From assembly GCA_043808325.1 (NCBI GenBank), contig JAZDEY010000047.1, forward strand, positions 10,536-74,535: 64,000 bases of DNA, given 5' to 3'. The stretch is from JAZDEY01 sp043808325 [NCBI: Candidatus Eiseniibacteriota bacterium] (GTDB lineage Bacteria; Arandabacterota; Arandabacteria; Arandabacterales). The notes beneath the pieces are model-generated. The model did no database searches and was not told the origin of the DNA. It saw nothing but the letters and a program-made list of their open reading frames with translations. The first letter of the stretch is position 1; every line of letters begins with the position of its first letter. Positions 35,952 to 45,116 of this stretch are shown one piece after another. The translations under genes and the position numbers were made by a program.

Positions 35952-38900
35952 ATGTTTCTATCTGATATCTCCGTACGTCGCCCGGTCTTCACGACCATGC
36001 TGGTTCTGGCGTTCGTGGTGCTAGGTATCTTCGGATACTACCGGCTCGCGGTCGATTTGATGCCGGATGTGGACTTCCCATTCGTCACGATTACAACCAT
36101 ATATCCGGGCGCGGGCCCCAAAGAGACCGAGAGCCAGATCACCAAGCCTATCGAGGACGCCGTGAGCACCATCGCCAACATCGATCTCATGGAATCGGTG
36201 TCGCGCGAGGGTGTCTCATTCGTGATGATGCGTTTCAAGCTTGAAGCCGACCCTGACGTTGCGGCCAACGATGTCCGCGCAAAGGTGGACGGTATACTCC
36301 AGCAACTGCCGGCCGGAATCCAGAAGCCGCAAGTGCAGAAGTTCGAATTCGGGGCCATGCCGATCATCTCGCTGTCGGTTTCAAGCGGCCAGGGGGTGAA
36401 CCAGACCTACGCCTTCGCCGACCGGGCAATGCGTGACCGGCTCTCACAGGTTTCCGGGGTCGCCACGGTCGATATCATCGGCGGGCAGAGGCGCGAGATC
36501 CAGGTTGCGGTGGATCGCAAGAGACTGGAGTACTATGGTCTGCCGATCACCATGGTAACGGCCGCCATAGCGAGTGAGAACTTGAATATCCCTGAGGGCC
36601 GGATAGTCCAGGGCGAGAAAGAATACATTCTGCGGACGGTTGGGGAATTCCCGAACATCGAAGAGATCGGAAATGTTCAGATTCCGCTTCCCACAGGCAG
36701 CTTCGTGTCTCTCCGGGATGTTGCCGAAATCCGCGACAGCTTTGCCGAGCGGCGCTCGGTGGCACGCTTTAACGGGCAGCTGGCGGTCCAGCTGGATATT
36801 GTAAAGCGGGCCAGAGCGAACACCATATCGACCGCAGACGGCATCTACAAGGCCGTTGAGCAGCTCAGGCGCGAGCTGCCGCCGGGTTTCGTGATCGAAT
36901 ACGCGCAGGACTCTTCGATCTTCATCCGTGATTCAGTCAAGGACGTCCAGTCGAGCATTTTGATCGGGATCGTGCTCACGTCGATACTCCTCTTTGCTTT
37001 TCTGAAGAGTCTGCGGGGAACCGTGATCGTCGCCGTGGTGATGCCCGCATCGATTGTGTCGACCTTCCTCCTGATGCAGGCATCGAATTTCACTCTCAAT
37101 ATCCTCACCCTGATGGCGCTTGGCGTATCGGTGGGTGTCCTGGTGACCAACGCCATTGTGGTCTTGGAGAACATCCTCCGCCATCTCGCCATGGGAAAGA
37201 GCCCGAAGGATGCATCGATCGAAGGGACCAACGAGGTTGCGATCGCCGTTCTTGCCTCAGTGTTGACCAACCTTGTGGTCTTCGTGCCCGTCGCCTTCAT
37301 GAAGGGCATCATCGGCCGCTTCTTCCTCCAGTTTGGATTGACCGTGGTGTACGCGACGATCTTTTCACTCTTCATCTCGTTCACGCTTACCCCGATGCTG
37401 GCGGCGGCGGTTCTTAAGCGCCTTGGAAAGGGCAAGCCTGATGTGGGTGTGGAACCGTCGGCCGGCTCCACTCCCGGCAATACCGCACCATACGAGAGCA
37501 AGTGGTGGATGGACCGTGTGATGCAGAGGTTGAGCATCTCCTACAGGGACCTGCTGGGCTGGACTACGGCGCGCGGGAGGAATTTCGTGATCCTGATCGT
37601 TGCGACCTTTGCGTGCCTCGTGGGGGGCGTCGCACTGGTGGCCATCTCCGGTGGGGAGTTCATGCCGAGGATGGATGAGAGCTTCGTATCGGTCTCGCTC
37701 GCGCTTCCTGCGGGCTCGTCTCTGGCGATGACTGAGAAGGCGGTAGGTGAGATCGAGACCATTCTGCGGGCCGAGCCCGATGTGATCTCGGCCCTGAGTA
37801 CAATCGGTGGGTCGGATCGGGGTGTCAATGAAGCCGCGATAATGGCTAAGCTGGTGCCCATAACCAAACGCAGCCGATCGGCCTACCAGATTTCCAACGA
37901 CCTGCGGCCCAAGCTATCGGGCATTCCCGGAGCGGATATCGCCGTGACCTCGGAGGCGCAGGACGGCGGGAGTAGTGCGGATCTCGAGATCGAAGTGATG
38001 GGGGATGATCTCGACCAGCTGAAGAAGGTGTCGGCAGAGGTGCTGGGCATCGTGGGCGCGACCCCCGGACTGGTCGATGTCGAGACTAGCTGGAAGGAGG
38101 GTGGGGAGGAGCTGGTTTTCCGGCCGGACCGCGACGAGTTATCCCGCCGGGGGCTCTCCACTGGGGCAGTTGCGGCTCTCCTACGGAACTCCTTTGAGGG
38201 AGACGACAATTCGGTCTTCCGCGAGGCCGGCGAGGAATACCGTATCCGGGTGCAATTCACAGACGCCGACCGTCAGGACGTGCGAACCTTCGAGGGAATT
38301 CGCGTGCAGGGATCCTCGGCAATCCCCCTGACCCAGATCGGCAGCATAGAGAAGCAAAGGGGCGAGGCCGAGATTCTTCGCAGAGAACGCCAGCGGCGGA
38401 TAACGGTCCGGGCCAATATCGCGCGGGGAACTATCTCCGAGGCGGTCAGACAAATCAAGCAGAAGACCGACGTCCTCCAGCTGCCGTCGGGTTACAAAGT
38501 CAAGTTTGCCGGAATGTACGAGTTTCAACAGGAGTCGTTTGCCTCGCTCTATCAGGCTCTGCTGCTTGCCATCATTCTGACCTATGTGGTCCTGGCGATG
38601 ACGATCGAGTCGTTCTTCCATCCGATAATGATCATGATTACTTTGCCCCTGGGGCTTATCGGCTCGGCTATCGGCCTTTTCTTCGGCGGGCAGACCATCA
38701 ACATCGTAAGCTTGATGGCGATCATCATGCTCGTGGGGATCGTGGTCAACAATGCGATTCTGCTGCTCGATTACGTTGGGCAGATGAGGAAGCGGGGGCT
38801 CAAGCTTAAGGACGCGGTTCTGGAGGGCTGCCCCACGCGGCTAAGGGCAATCATAATGACCAACCTCGCGATCGCCGTGGGTATGATCCCGCAGGTCATG

Positions 38901-39053
38901 TCGAGAGCCTCGGGTTTTGAAATGCGCACGGCCATGGGTTTCGTGACCATGGGGGGCGTGCTGGTCAGTGCCTTCTTCACCTTGGTGCTGATACCCTCGA
39001 TGTACTACTTCTTTGAACGCGCCTGGGCGAGGTTCCGCGGGCGGGAGGCATAA
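35952..39053 (+). CDS. RND efflux permease lacking canonical proton-relay residues
   Basis: Inner-membrane pump, 1033 aa, with HAE1 layout: FLSDISVRRPVFTTMLVLAF (TM1), DVDFPFVTITTIYPGAGPKE, two large periplasmic regions and twelve predicted helices. At the TM4 positions that are Asp-Asp in AcrB this protein has T399-N400 (GVLVTNAIVVLENI). At the TM10 Lys position it has N933 (GIVVNNAILLLDY). All three classical proton-relay residues are therefore replaced, unlike the RND pump at 14251. Either another ion or residue set couples transport, or the subfamily works differently. AGGAGG precedes the ATG. The TAA stop forms part of a REP-like repeat. Confidence 0.92.
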   Translation: MFLSDISVRRPVFTTMLVLAFVVLGIFGYYRLAVDLMPDVDFPFVTITTIYPGAGPKETESQITKPIEDAVSTIANIDLMESVSREGVSFVMMRFKLEADPDVAANDVRAKVDGILQQLPAGIQKPQVQKFEFGAMPIISLSVSSGQGVNQTYAFADRAMRDRLSQVSGVATVDIIGGQRREIQVAVDRKRLEYYGLPITMVTAAIASENLNIPEGRIVQGEKEYILRTVGEFPNIEEIGNVQIPLPTGSFVSLRDVAEIRDSFAERRSVARFNGQLAVQLDIVKRARANTISTADGIYKAVEQLRRELPPGFVIEYAQDSSIFIRDSVKDVQSSILIGIVLTSILLFAFLKSLRGTVIVAVVMPASIVSTFLLMQASNFTLNILTLMALGVSVGVLVTNAIVVLENILRHLAMGKSPKDASIEGTNEVAIAVLASVLTNLVVFVPVAFMKGIIGRFFLQFGLTVVYATIFSLFISFTLTPMLAAAVLKRLGKGKPDVGVEPSAGSTPGNTAPYESKWWMDRVMQRLSISYRDLLGWTTARGRNFVILIVATFACLVGGVALVAISGGEFMPRMDESFVSVSLALPAGSSLAMTEKAVGEIETILRAEPDVISALSTIGGSDRGVNEAAIMAKLVPITKRSRSAYQISNDLRPKLSGIPGADIAVTSEAQDGGSSADLEIEVMGDDLDQLKKVSAEVLGIVGATPGLVDVETSWKEGGEELVFRPDRDELSRRGLSTGAVAALLRNSFEGDDNSVFREAGEEYRIRVQFTDADRQDVRTFEGIRVQGSSAIPLTQIGSIEKQRGEAEILRRERQRRITVRANIARGTISEAVRQIKQKTDVLQLPSGYKVKFAGMYEFQQESFASLYQALLLAIILTYVVLAMTIESFFHPIMIMITLPLGLIGSAIGLFFGGQTINIVSLMAIIMLVGIVVNNAILLLDYVGQMRKRGLKLKDAVLEGCPTRLRAIIMTNLAIAVGMIPQVMSRASGFEMRTAMGFVTMGGVLVSAFFTLVLIPSMYYFFERAWARFRGREA

Positions 39054-39104
39054 ATAGGGCATAAATAGGGACACACCCCATTTCGCCTTTCGGTCGCCTT
39101 TCGG
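39049..39104 (+). repeat. REP-like element, copy A, at the stop codon of the RND gene
   Basis: An 11-base tandem (GCATAAATAGG-type, two copies at 39049-39070) leads into AGGGACACACCCCATTT (39067-39083), followed by a second tandem of TCGCCTTTCGG (two copies to about 39104). The RND stop TAA (39051-39053) is the TAA of the first copy. The core also occurs at 40531, 40584 (minus strand) and 48079 (minus strand). Confidence 0.7.
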
Positions 39105-39249
39105 TTGCAATCTTGAGATGGCAGCTCTACTGTATTGCTGCTACGGCGAGAGATGAGTCCGGGCACGGGGCTGTGAGCCGTGTGGCCGGAAGGGGGTCCG
39201 GGACGATGGGAGGCCGAGGCGAGTTTTAATCGCAAGGCGAGGTGGAGCC

Positions 39250-40527
39250 ATGAGATTTCTTGTAGGTCTTATCTGTGTCTGCGCCTTATGTGCGTCGGTA
39301 TCGTGCAATCGGAGTACGGGCCCTCGCAGTGGGACCAAGCCGGAGGCGGCTGCCTACGTCGTACTGGCCTGGAATGATCTTGGGATGCACTGCATCAATC
39401 CAACCTACAACGAGGCTGTTGTGCTTCCGCCGTACAACAACCTGTGGGCGCAGGTGGTGAAGAGGGGGAACCCGCCGCAGGTTGTGACCGCCGGCCTCAC
39501 GGTCGAGTACGCCATCGAAAACAACACTTACTCCTACGGCAAGAGGGACTACGGGCAGTTCTGGGACAATGCCGGGGTCTTGTTCGGCGCGGCGAACCTG
39601 CCGCACAACATTGGCCTCAAGGGTAAGGGACTCTCGGGGGAGATGACCCCGGCAGGCGATCACTTCGTGGCCGAGGGGATACCCCTGACGCCGGTCGATG
39701 ACACCGGCCGGTGGAATCCTTACCAGGTGGCCAGGATCGTCGTGAAGGATGCCCGGGGCGCTACGCTTGCGGAAACCAAGGCGACGGTGCCGGTCTCTGA
39801 TGAGATCGATTGCGGCAAGTGTCACGGCGCCCAGGCGTTTGAGAATATCCTGACGGTGCACGACAGAAACGAACACACAGACCTGGTCAGCTCCAAGCCC
39901 GTGCTCTGCGCACGCTGTCATGCAAGCCCCGCGCTCGGCACCACCGGCTCCGTGTATCTGTCCGCCGCGATTCACGAGTGGCACGTCGATAAGGGATCTG
40001 CCTGCTATGACTGCCATCCCGGCCAGGTGACCAGGTGTACGCGCAGTTTGCGGCACATGGCTCCCGATGGCCATTGCATCACGTGCCATGGGGACCTGGC
40101 TACGGTCGCGAGCTCCATACGGGCCCAGCGGATACCCTGGGCCAACGAGCCCGCCTGTGCAACCTGTCATATCAACGTTGCCGAAGTGGCGACGGGGAGT
40201 GCCCTGTATCGGAACGCGCAGGGACACGGAAGTCTGTACTGTGCGGCTTGTCACGGGAGCCCGCATGCCATGATCCCGTCGCGGGAGGCCTCGGACAACT
40301 ACCAAGCGCTCCAGTATCAGGGCTCCACAGGTGTTGTGAAATCAATCGGAAGCTGCGGGGTCTGTCACAAGAGCTCGCGGGGGCAGGAAGCCCAAATCGC
40401 GGAATTCGCCAAGACACACGGAGGCACAAGACCGAAGCGTACCAATGCGTGTCAGGTGTGCCACACGGTTGTGCCCACGGACCGCACCAAGTGGCCGCAC
40501 TCCTACCAGTGGAAGAACAGTAACTAA
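39250..40527 (+). CDS. octahaem c-type cytochrome lipoprotein
   Basis: A 425-aa exported protein. The signal peptide has a lipobox-like end (CASVSC, Cys19). Residues about 35-180 are a haem-free N-terminal domain (WNDLGMHCINPTYNEAVVLP). Eight CXXCH haem sites follow, with first Cys at about 188, 220, 252, 276, 303, 331, 369 and 401. It probably moves electrons in the periplasm or outer envelope. I cannot match it to a named octahaem enzyme, and no partner oxidoreductase or NapC-type gene adjoins it. GAGGTGG precedes the ATG. It is flanked on both sides by copies of one REP-like element, and its TAA stop forms part of the downstream copy. Confidence 0.87.
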   Translation: MRFLVGLICVCALCASVSCNRSTGPRSGTKPEAAAYVVLAWNDLGMHCINPTYNEAVVLPPYNNLWAQVVKRGNPPQVVTAGLTVEYAIENNTYSYGKRDYGQFWDNAGVLFGAANLPHNIGLKGKGLSGEMTPAGDHFVAEGIPLTPVDDTGRWNPYQVARIVVKDARGATLAETKATVPVSDEIDCGKCHGAQAFENILTVHDRNEHTDLVSSKPVLCARCHASPALGTTGSVYLSAAIHEWHVDKGSACYDCHPGQVTRCTRSLRHMAPDGHCITCHGDLATVASSIRAQRIPWANEPACATCHINVAEVATGSALYRNAQGHGSLYCAACHGSPHAMIPSREASDNYQALQYQGSTGVVKSIGSCGVCHKSSRGQEAQIAEFAKTHGGTRPKRTNACQVCHTVVPTDRTKWPHSYQWKNSN

Positions 40528-40590
40528 AAGAGGGACACACCCCATTTTCTTAGGGGACCGGAGCCATAAATGGGGTGTGTCCCTATTTTA
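40525..40590. repeat. REP-like inverted repeat (copies B and C), also a bidirectional terminator
   Basis: Perfect 17-base arms AGGGACACACCCCATTT (40531-40547) and its reverse complement (40568-40584), loop 20 bases, extended by TAAAAG / TAAAAT outside. Each arm carries a TAA that is the stop codon of the gene reading into it: the cytochrome at 40525-40527 and the minus-strand gene at 40588-40590. T-runs follow the stem on both strands, so it should also work as a two-way terminator. Confidence 0.85.
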
Positions 40591-43500
40591 ATGGATTCGG
40601 GCGATCTTGGCGGTTCCTACCACCTCGCCATCGACAGTGATACGCATGAGATAGATGCCCGCCGGGGCTGATCCCCGCGAAGCGGTGCGGCCATCCCAAT
40701 CGAAGGTTTGCCGGCCGGCTGCGAGCCGACCATCGAACACGGTCCTGACCAGGCGCCCCGTGATATCGAATACATCGGCCCTCACGGCATATGATTCTCT
40801 CCCGGCGGAAGCAGCAAGCATCACAGGTACTTGTGCGCTTGCTGCAGTCGGCGTGGGATAAGCACTGAGAACGCGGCTCGCGGCCGGCGCGGGAATCCCC
40901 GGCACTGAGGCCCTCAAGCCCGGATCGGGCAGGCCGTTGTTATCGGCATCGACCACGATTCTGAGGAAATTGTCGACCACGGGCAGGGCCGCCGACAGGT
41001 TGCTGGGCGCTACATCGCCCCCTAAGGCTCCATCGGGCTCGGGATCCCAGCACAGAGAGGCCACCACGCCAAGATTGCAGCCGATCGGCACATGCCCGCT
41101 GCCCAACCCATAGAGCACGTCCCAGGGGATCGCAAGTTCAGTCCCGCCGTTATAGCCATACACGTGCTGGGGATCGAAGGCCATGTAGATCTGCGAGCTG
41201 ATGTCTTCACTGGTAGTGTCACTCAAAAGCTGCCACATGGACTCGCCGTCATATGGGCCCTGGTGCTGGTAGGCGCCGTACTCATAGTCGGGTCTATAGC
41301 CGGCCCCCGTGAAAGTGGCGCCGCGCTCCCAGTGATCGATCCTGGTGAGATCGGTGAAGCCCGCGGGCCCGTCGACATCGGTATCGAGATAGAGGAGCCA
41401 GGAGTTGCCATGAACATAACCGCGAATTCCGAGATAGAGGTAGGTCGAGTCCCAGTCTGCGAAGACCACCAGGATCTCATTGGTGTCCCCGGGGGACGAA
41501 CCGTTCCATTGAGAGTCCCACAGATCGTTGAGCCTCGACTCGGCACAAGCCCAATCGGCATCCGAGACCAGACCGTCAATCTGAATCGTGGTGACGGGCG
41601 CGAAGCTCATAGGGATGTTGTCGAGATTGGTGACGGCGGTATTCCCGTTGCCCACTGCGTCCCTCACGCTGTTGGCAGCAAGCGCAAGCTCAACGGGTCG
41701 CGCCAGCGCCTCGAGGGCCGCCGCCGTGGCCGAGCTCAGATTGAAGCTCAGTTTCTTGTTGGTCCCGGTGGTGGTAAGGACGTCCGATGAGGTCAGCGAG
41801 ACCTCCGCCACACCATCTTCGTCATTGTCGAAACCGATTCCGGTCTTGACTACAGTCGCGGTGTTGACGGCCTCGTCGAAACTTAAGATCAGAACATTGG
41901 TTGCAGGATACTCGATGCCACTCAAGGGCATCGGCGCCATGCGGTCGACGAGCGCGTCACGCAGGGCCTTGAGCTCCGGGACATGGCCGCTTCCATCGAG
42001 GGCGCTCGTGTACCCTCCGTAGATGTACACCTCGAAGGGAGCATCGCCGTAGAATTCGTCACCCTCGAGGAGGGTGAGTGAGAACGCGAGATTGTGGTGG
42101 GCGCCGGCTGAGCCCGCCACGATTGCGGCGGTCGCGTTGGTGTTGGTGTTCTTCTGGCCGAAGTAGCCGCCGCCGTCGGGGTCCCACACGCGGTAGAGTG
42201 CCTTGCCGGACCAGGTGAGATTGAGATTATCGGGCGTGGAGCCGTTCTTCACGTAAGCGCGCTGGCCGTAGGTGCGGTACTGGACCTTGAGGTAAGGATC
42301 GCCGAGCGTAAGCGACACGGTTCTCACGACATTCGGATTGATGACCTTGGCCTGGACGGTCGCGCCCGATCCAGCGACCACCTGGAAGCTATAGAGGTCG
42401 CTTTCCCGGTCGATTCCTCCAACGCTCACATCGGAAAGCGCGGCGACATGGTTGGTCTCGTTGTAGTCGCCGTTGGTATCTACCCAGTAGACGTTATCAT
42501 TGGAGACCACGCTGTATCTGTAGTCCGATCCCTTGCAGAAGAGCCACTGGATCTTGCCCCCGATCCCGTCAAAGACCGCCAGAATGCGATCATTGTACAT
42601 CACCAGCTCGTCTGAGCCGTCGTCTTCAAAATCGGAGGTGTAGGCGCCGGTCGGATTGGCATACAGCCCCGCAGCCCAGCGAGCGGCCTCGGCGTGAGCA
42701 TTGGCCATACGGATATGGTTGCTGTAATGATGCTCCCATCCCGAGATCTCGCCGCTGTCGTGCCAGCCGGTCTCGTGAAGATTGGTGAGCAAGATGTACC
42801 AGGCCATCTCATTCAGGTTGTTGGCCGGCCCGGCCAAAATCTTGTTCAAGGTGAAACTCCACTGGGCGCCGTAATTCCACTTGGGAGTGTGGCCGTCAAG
42901 ATTCGAATCCCCCGTGTAGCCGGCCCAGTCGCCGTACCAGGAGTTGTTGCCGCCGCCGTAGCCGTCGAAACCTCCGAGCATCCCGTAAGTCCCGTTCTGA
43001 AGCGTCAGGGACTGGGTGGTGAAGCCCGGGTCCTGAAGCACCGATGTGAGTTTCCAGATGCCCACGGTAGCACTGTTGGCCGAGCACTGCTGGAGGATCC
43101 AGATGTAATTGTTAAGACCGTTGGCGTTGCCGGCACCCTGCATCACTTCGGCCGCGATCTCCGCGTCATTGCCGTAAATGATGATCTCATCGGACGTCCC
43201 CGCGAGGATGGTGTTCCAGGCATCGCCGGCATTCCAGTTGACCTGCCCCACGAAGTCATTGTCGATCGGCAGCACCTTAAGGCTGTTGTAGGTATAGACA
43301 TGATGGTCGTTGAGGGCGTTATTGCGATAACCGCAGTGGATGTAGTCATCGAGGACGACGGCCCAGACACCGTTATCGGTGAAATCGTCACCGATGTAGT
43401 CAATGACGTTGCCGGAGGCTGTGGCGCCATTGCCGTCGAGATCGGGGTTCTCGCACCACACGCGCTCGGGCACCCAGGCCACGCGCGGCGTGGAACCGTA

Positions 43501-44595
43501 TAGGGTCTGGATCATGCTGTTCTCGACACTGACCGACTTGCCGTTTATCTCGTCGCGGAGGAAGGGCATCATGTGCTGGCCGAGGGCCGAGGTGATCATC
43601 TCGTACCTTCCGGCGGAGACCCCGGCTGCGAGCCAATCATTGAAAATCGGGTCGTGCCACTCGGCCGCCGATATCAGGAGTCCCCCCTGGTGCCAGTTAA
43701 GCGGGAGGTTGTAGTAATCGTGCGCGGCCAGCAGCTCGTCGGCGCCGTCGTCGGGGTTCGCGGGATCGCCGTCATAGGCGGCGTTCTCTCCGCGGTCCCC
43801 ACGGAAAACATTGGTGTAAGAGAGGCCCTGGTTGAGGTGCTGAACGAACGCCACGTTATGCGTGCTGCTCATCGGTGCATTGGTGGCCGTGATGTCATCG
43901 AGCAAGCGACCGTCGACTGCGGTGAAAACATAGAAACTGATCGGCGTTGATTCGGTTGCGGCTGCCGCGCGTGCGACTGCATCGTACTGGGTCTCATCTT
44001 CCCCTGCGGCACGAGCCACTGCAGCCTTGAAGCCTTCGGGTAGCCACATGCTTGCCTCAAGGCTCGACCACTTGTGGGAGGCGATGGCTCGTCTCAACCT
44101 TGAAGTCTCGGAGTCGCCCATCTGGGAGTCCATAATCCGGGCCTCAAGCCGGCCGTTCGCCTCCAGCAATTCCACGGCGCGGTCCCACTTAAAGGGGGCT
44201 CGGCCGGTGAGGCCGGCGGGCAGTGTGGCTGTGCCGCCGGGGGCATAATCCATGAGCACAAATGCGCGGACCCCATCCGAGAGAATCGCCGAGTGGGCCG
44301 GTGTCATCGGTGCCCGATAGATATTGATCCGGAAAGAAAGCCGGTCGACCTCTTGATCGAAATAGAAGCCCATGAGATCGCCCCTCGCCTCTCGGCCCGT
44401 CGTCCCATCGTACACGGGGTCAAGCGCCTTGGCATTGGCCCGTGTCCAGAGCGCCGGTTCTCCGGAGATTTCCAACCCCGGAGCAGCAATCGCAGGCGGG
44501 GTCCAGCCGGGAGCCTCACTATGGAGCGAACCGGGAAGGACCACCCCGGCGGCAAGGACGTAACTAGTGACGAGAATGGATAGTCTCGATTTCAC
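40588..44595 (-). CDS. secreted GH57-like glycoside hydrolase with FlgD-Ig tag
   Basis: The product is 1335 aa, starting at the GTG at 44595 (AAGGAG upstream), which gives a signal peptide of about 28 residues. Regions: an N-terminal beta domain (about 30-220); a catalytic-like region (about 235-640) with NLPLNWHQGGLLISAAEWHD, PRVAWVPERVW and MANAHAEAARWAAGLY; beta domains; and a carbohydrate-sensing-like region near 1050-1240. These motifs resemble GH57 amylase-type enzymes (HQP, W-x-P-E blocks), though the catalytic pair was not pinned down. The C-terminal tag is VFDITGRLVRTVFDG, then FDWDGRTASRG, then GIYLMRITV, ending KIARIH. Export and action on an alpha-glucan are inferred. Confidence 0.72.
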   Translation of the reverse strand: MKSRLSILVTSYVLAAGVVLPGSLHSEAPGWTPPAIAAPGLEISGEPALWTRANAKALDPVYDGTTGREARGDLMGFYFDQEVDRLSFRINIYRAPMTPAHSAILSDGVRAFVLMDYAPGGTATLPAGLTGRAPFKWDRAVELLEANGRLEARIMDSQMGDSETSRLRRAIASHKWSSLEASMWLPEGFKAAVARAAGEDETQYDAVARAAAATESTPISFYVFTAVDGRLLDDITATNAPMSSTHNVAFVQHLNQGLSYTNVFRGDRGENAAYDGDPANPDDGADELLAAHDYYNLPLNWHQGGLLISAAEWHDPIFNDWLAAGVSAGRYEMITSALGQHMMPFLRDEINGKSVSVENSMIQTLYGSTPRVAWVPERVWCENPDLDGNGATASGNVIDYIGDDFTDNGVWAVVLDDYIHCGYRNNALNDHHVYTYNSLKVLPIDNDFVGQVNWNAGDAWNTILAGTSDEIIIYGNDAEIAAEVMQGAGNANGLNNYIWILQQCSANSATVGIWKLTSVLQDPGFTTQSLTLQNGTYGMLGGFDGYGGGNNSWYGDWAGYTGDSNLDGHTPKWNYGAQWSFTLNKILAGPANNLNEMAWYILLTNLHETGWHDSGEISGWEHHYSNHIRMANAHAEAARWAAGLYANPTGAYTSDFEDDGSDELVMYNDRILAVFDGIGGKIQWLFCKGSDYRYSVVSNDNVYWVDTNGDYNETNHVAALSDVSVGGIDRESDLYSFQVVAGSGATVQAKVINPNVVRTVSLTLGDPYLKVQYRTYGQRAYVKNGSTPDNLNLTWSGKALYRVWDPDGGGYFGQKNTNTNATAAIVAGSAGAHHNLAFSLTLLEGDEFYGDAPFEVYIYGGYTSALDGSGHVPELKALRDALVDRMAPMPLSGIEYPATNVLILSFDEAVNTATVVKTGIGFDNDEDGVAEVSLTSSDVLTTTGTNKKLSFNLSSATAAALEALARPVELALAANSVRDAVGNGNTAVTNLDNIPMSFAPVTTIQIDGLVSDADWACAESRLNDLWDSQWNGSSPGDTNEILVVFADWDSTYLYLGIRGYVHGNSWLLYLDTDVDGPAGFTDLTRIDHWERGATFTGAGYRPDYEYGAYQHQGPYDGESMWQLLSDTTSEDISSQIYMAFDPQHVYGYNGGTELAIPWDVLYGLGSGHVPIGCNLGVVASLCWDPEPDGALGGDVAPSNLSAALPVVDNFLRIVVDADNNGLPDPGLRASVPGIPAPAASRVLSAYPTPTAASAQVPVMLAASAGRESYAVRADVFDITGRLVRTVFDGRLAAGRQTFDWDGRTASRGSAPAGIYLMRITVDGEVVGTAKIARIH

Positions 44596-44758
44596 GCACG
44601 CACTCTCCTTTTTGATATACCTAACCAACCCAAGTTTAGCACAATTAGGGCATTTCATAAAGCTGGTTCTGGGTCTGCGGGACACGTTTGTCAAGTGAAG
44701 CCTTCGGTGCTACTATCGTGCTATCGTCCTGTTGGTGGGATTTCGAGGAGGCGAACCA

Positions 44759-44958
44759 ATGACAAGTCAAGAAGGCTTCTATAAGCAGGCCGAGGCATTG
44801 CTATACCGGATACTCGAGCTTAATCCTGGGTTGGCGACCCAGTGAAGGACTATCGACGAGCTAATCCAAAGGTTTCGCTGAAGCAGATGCACGATGCGAT
44901 CCTGGGTTGCGGGTCGCTGCCGCCTCGGCTGATGCGCCAGCGGCTCTTGGGAGAATAA
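44759..44958 (+). pseudogene. relic of a DUF885-family gene (N- and C-terminal ends only)
   Basis: An ATG with AGGAGG upstream opens a 28-codon frame containing YRILELNPGLATQ, like the start of DUF885 proteins, ending at TGA 44843-44845. In a shifted frame, overlapping from about 44824, follows GDPVKDYRRANPKVSLKQMH and then AILGCGSLPPRLMRQRLL to TAA at 44956-44958, like the last 40 residues of that family. The roughly 500 residues between are absent. I infer an internal deletion plus frameshift. Family recall without a database search keeps confidence moderate. Confidence 0.45.
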
Positions 44959-44993
44959 CGGATCTCCTCAGGGACCTGCTCGTAGCTATAAAA

Positions 44994-45082
44994 CCGGGGA
45001 CACAACACCGAATTGTAAGCCATGATCGCCGGCAACCCGTCAATCCCATCCAGGTCACCGATAATTCAGTACTGTGTCCCCG
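44994..45082. repeat. second-type REP-like inverted repeat
   Basis: Left arm CGGGGACACAACACCGAATT (44995-45014) pairs with AATTCAGTACTGTGTCCCCG (45063-45082), 17 of 20 positions, loop 48 bases. It shares GGGGACACA with the elements at 39049, 40525 and 48027 but has a different inner half. It sits between the gene relic and the RRM gene. A 10-base tandem TCTATCCTAA/C follows at 45101-45120. Confidence 0.6.
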
Positions 45083-45116
45083 AAATCCTCAAAATCTCTA
45101 TCTATCCTAATCTATC

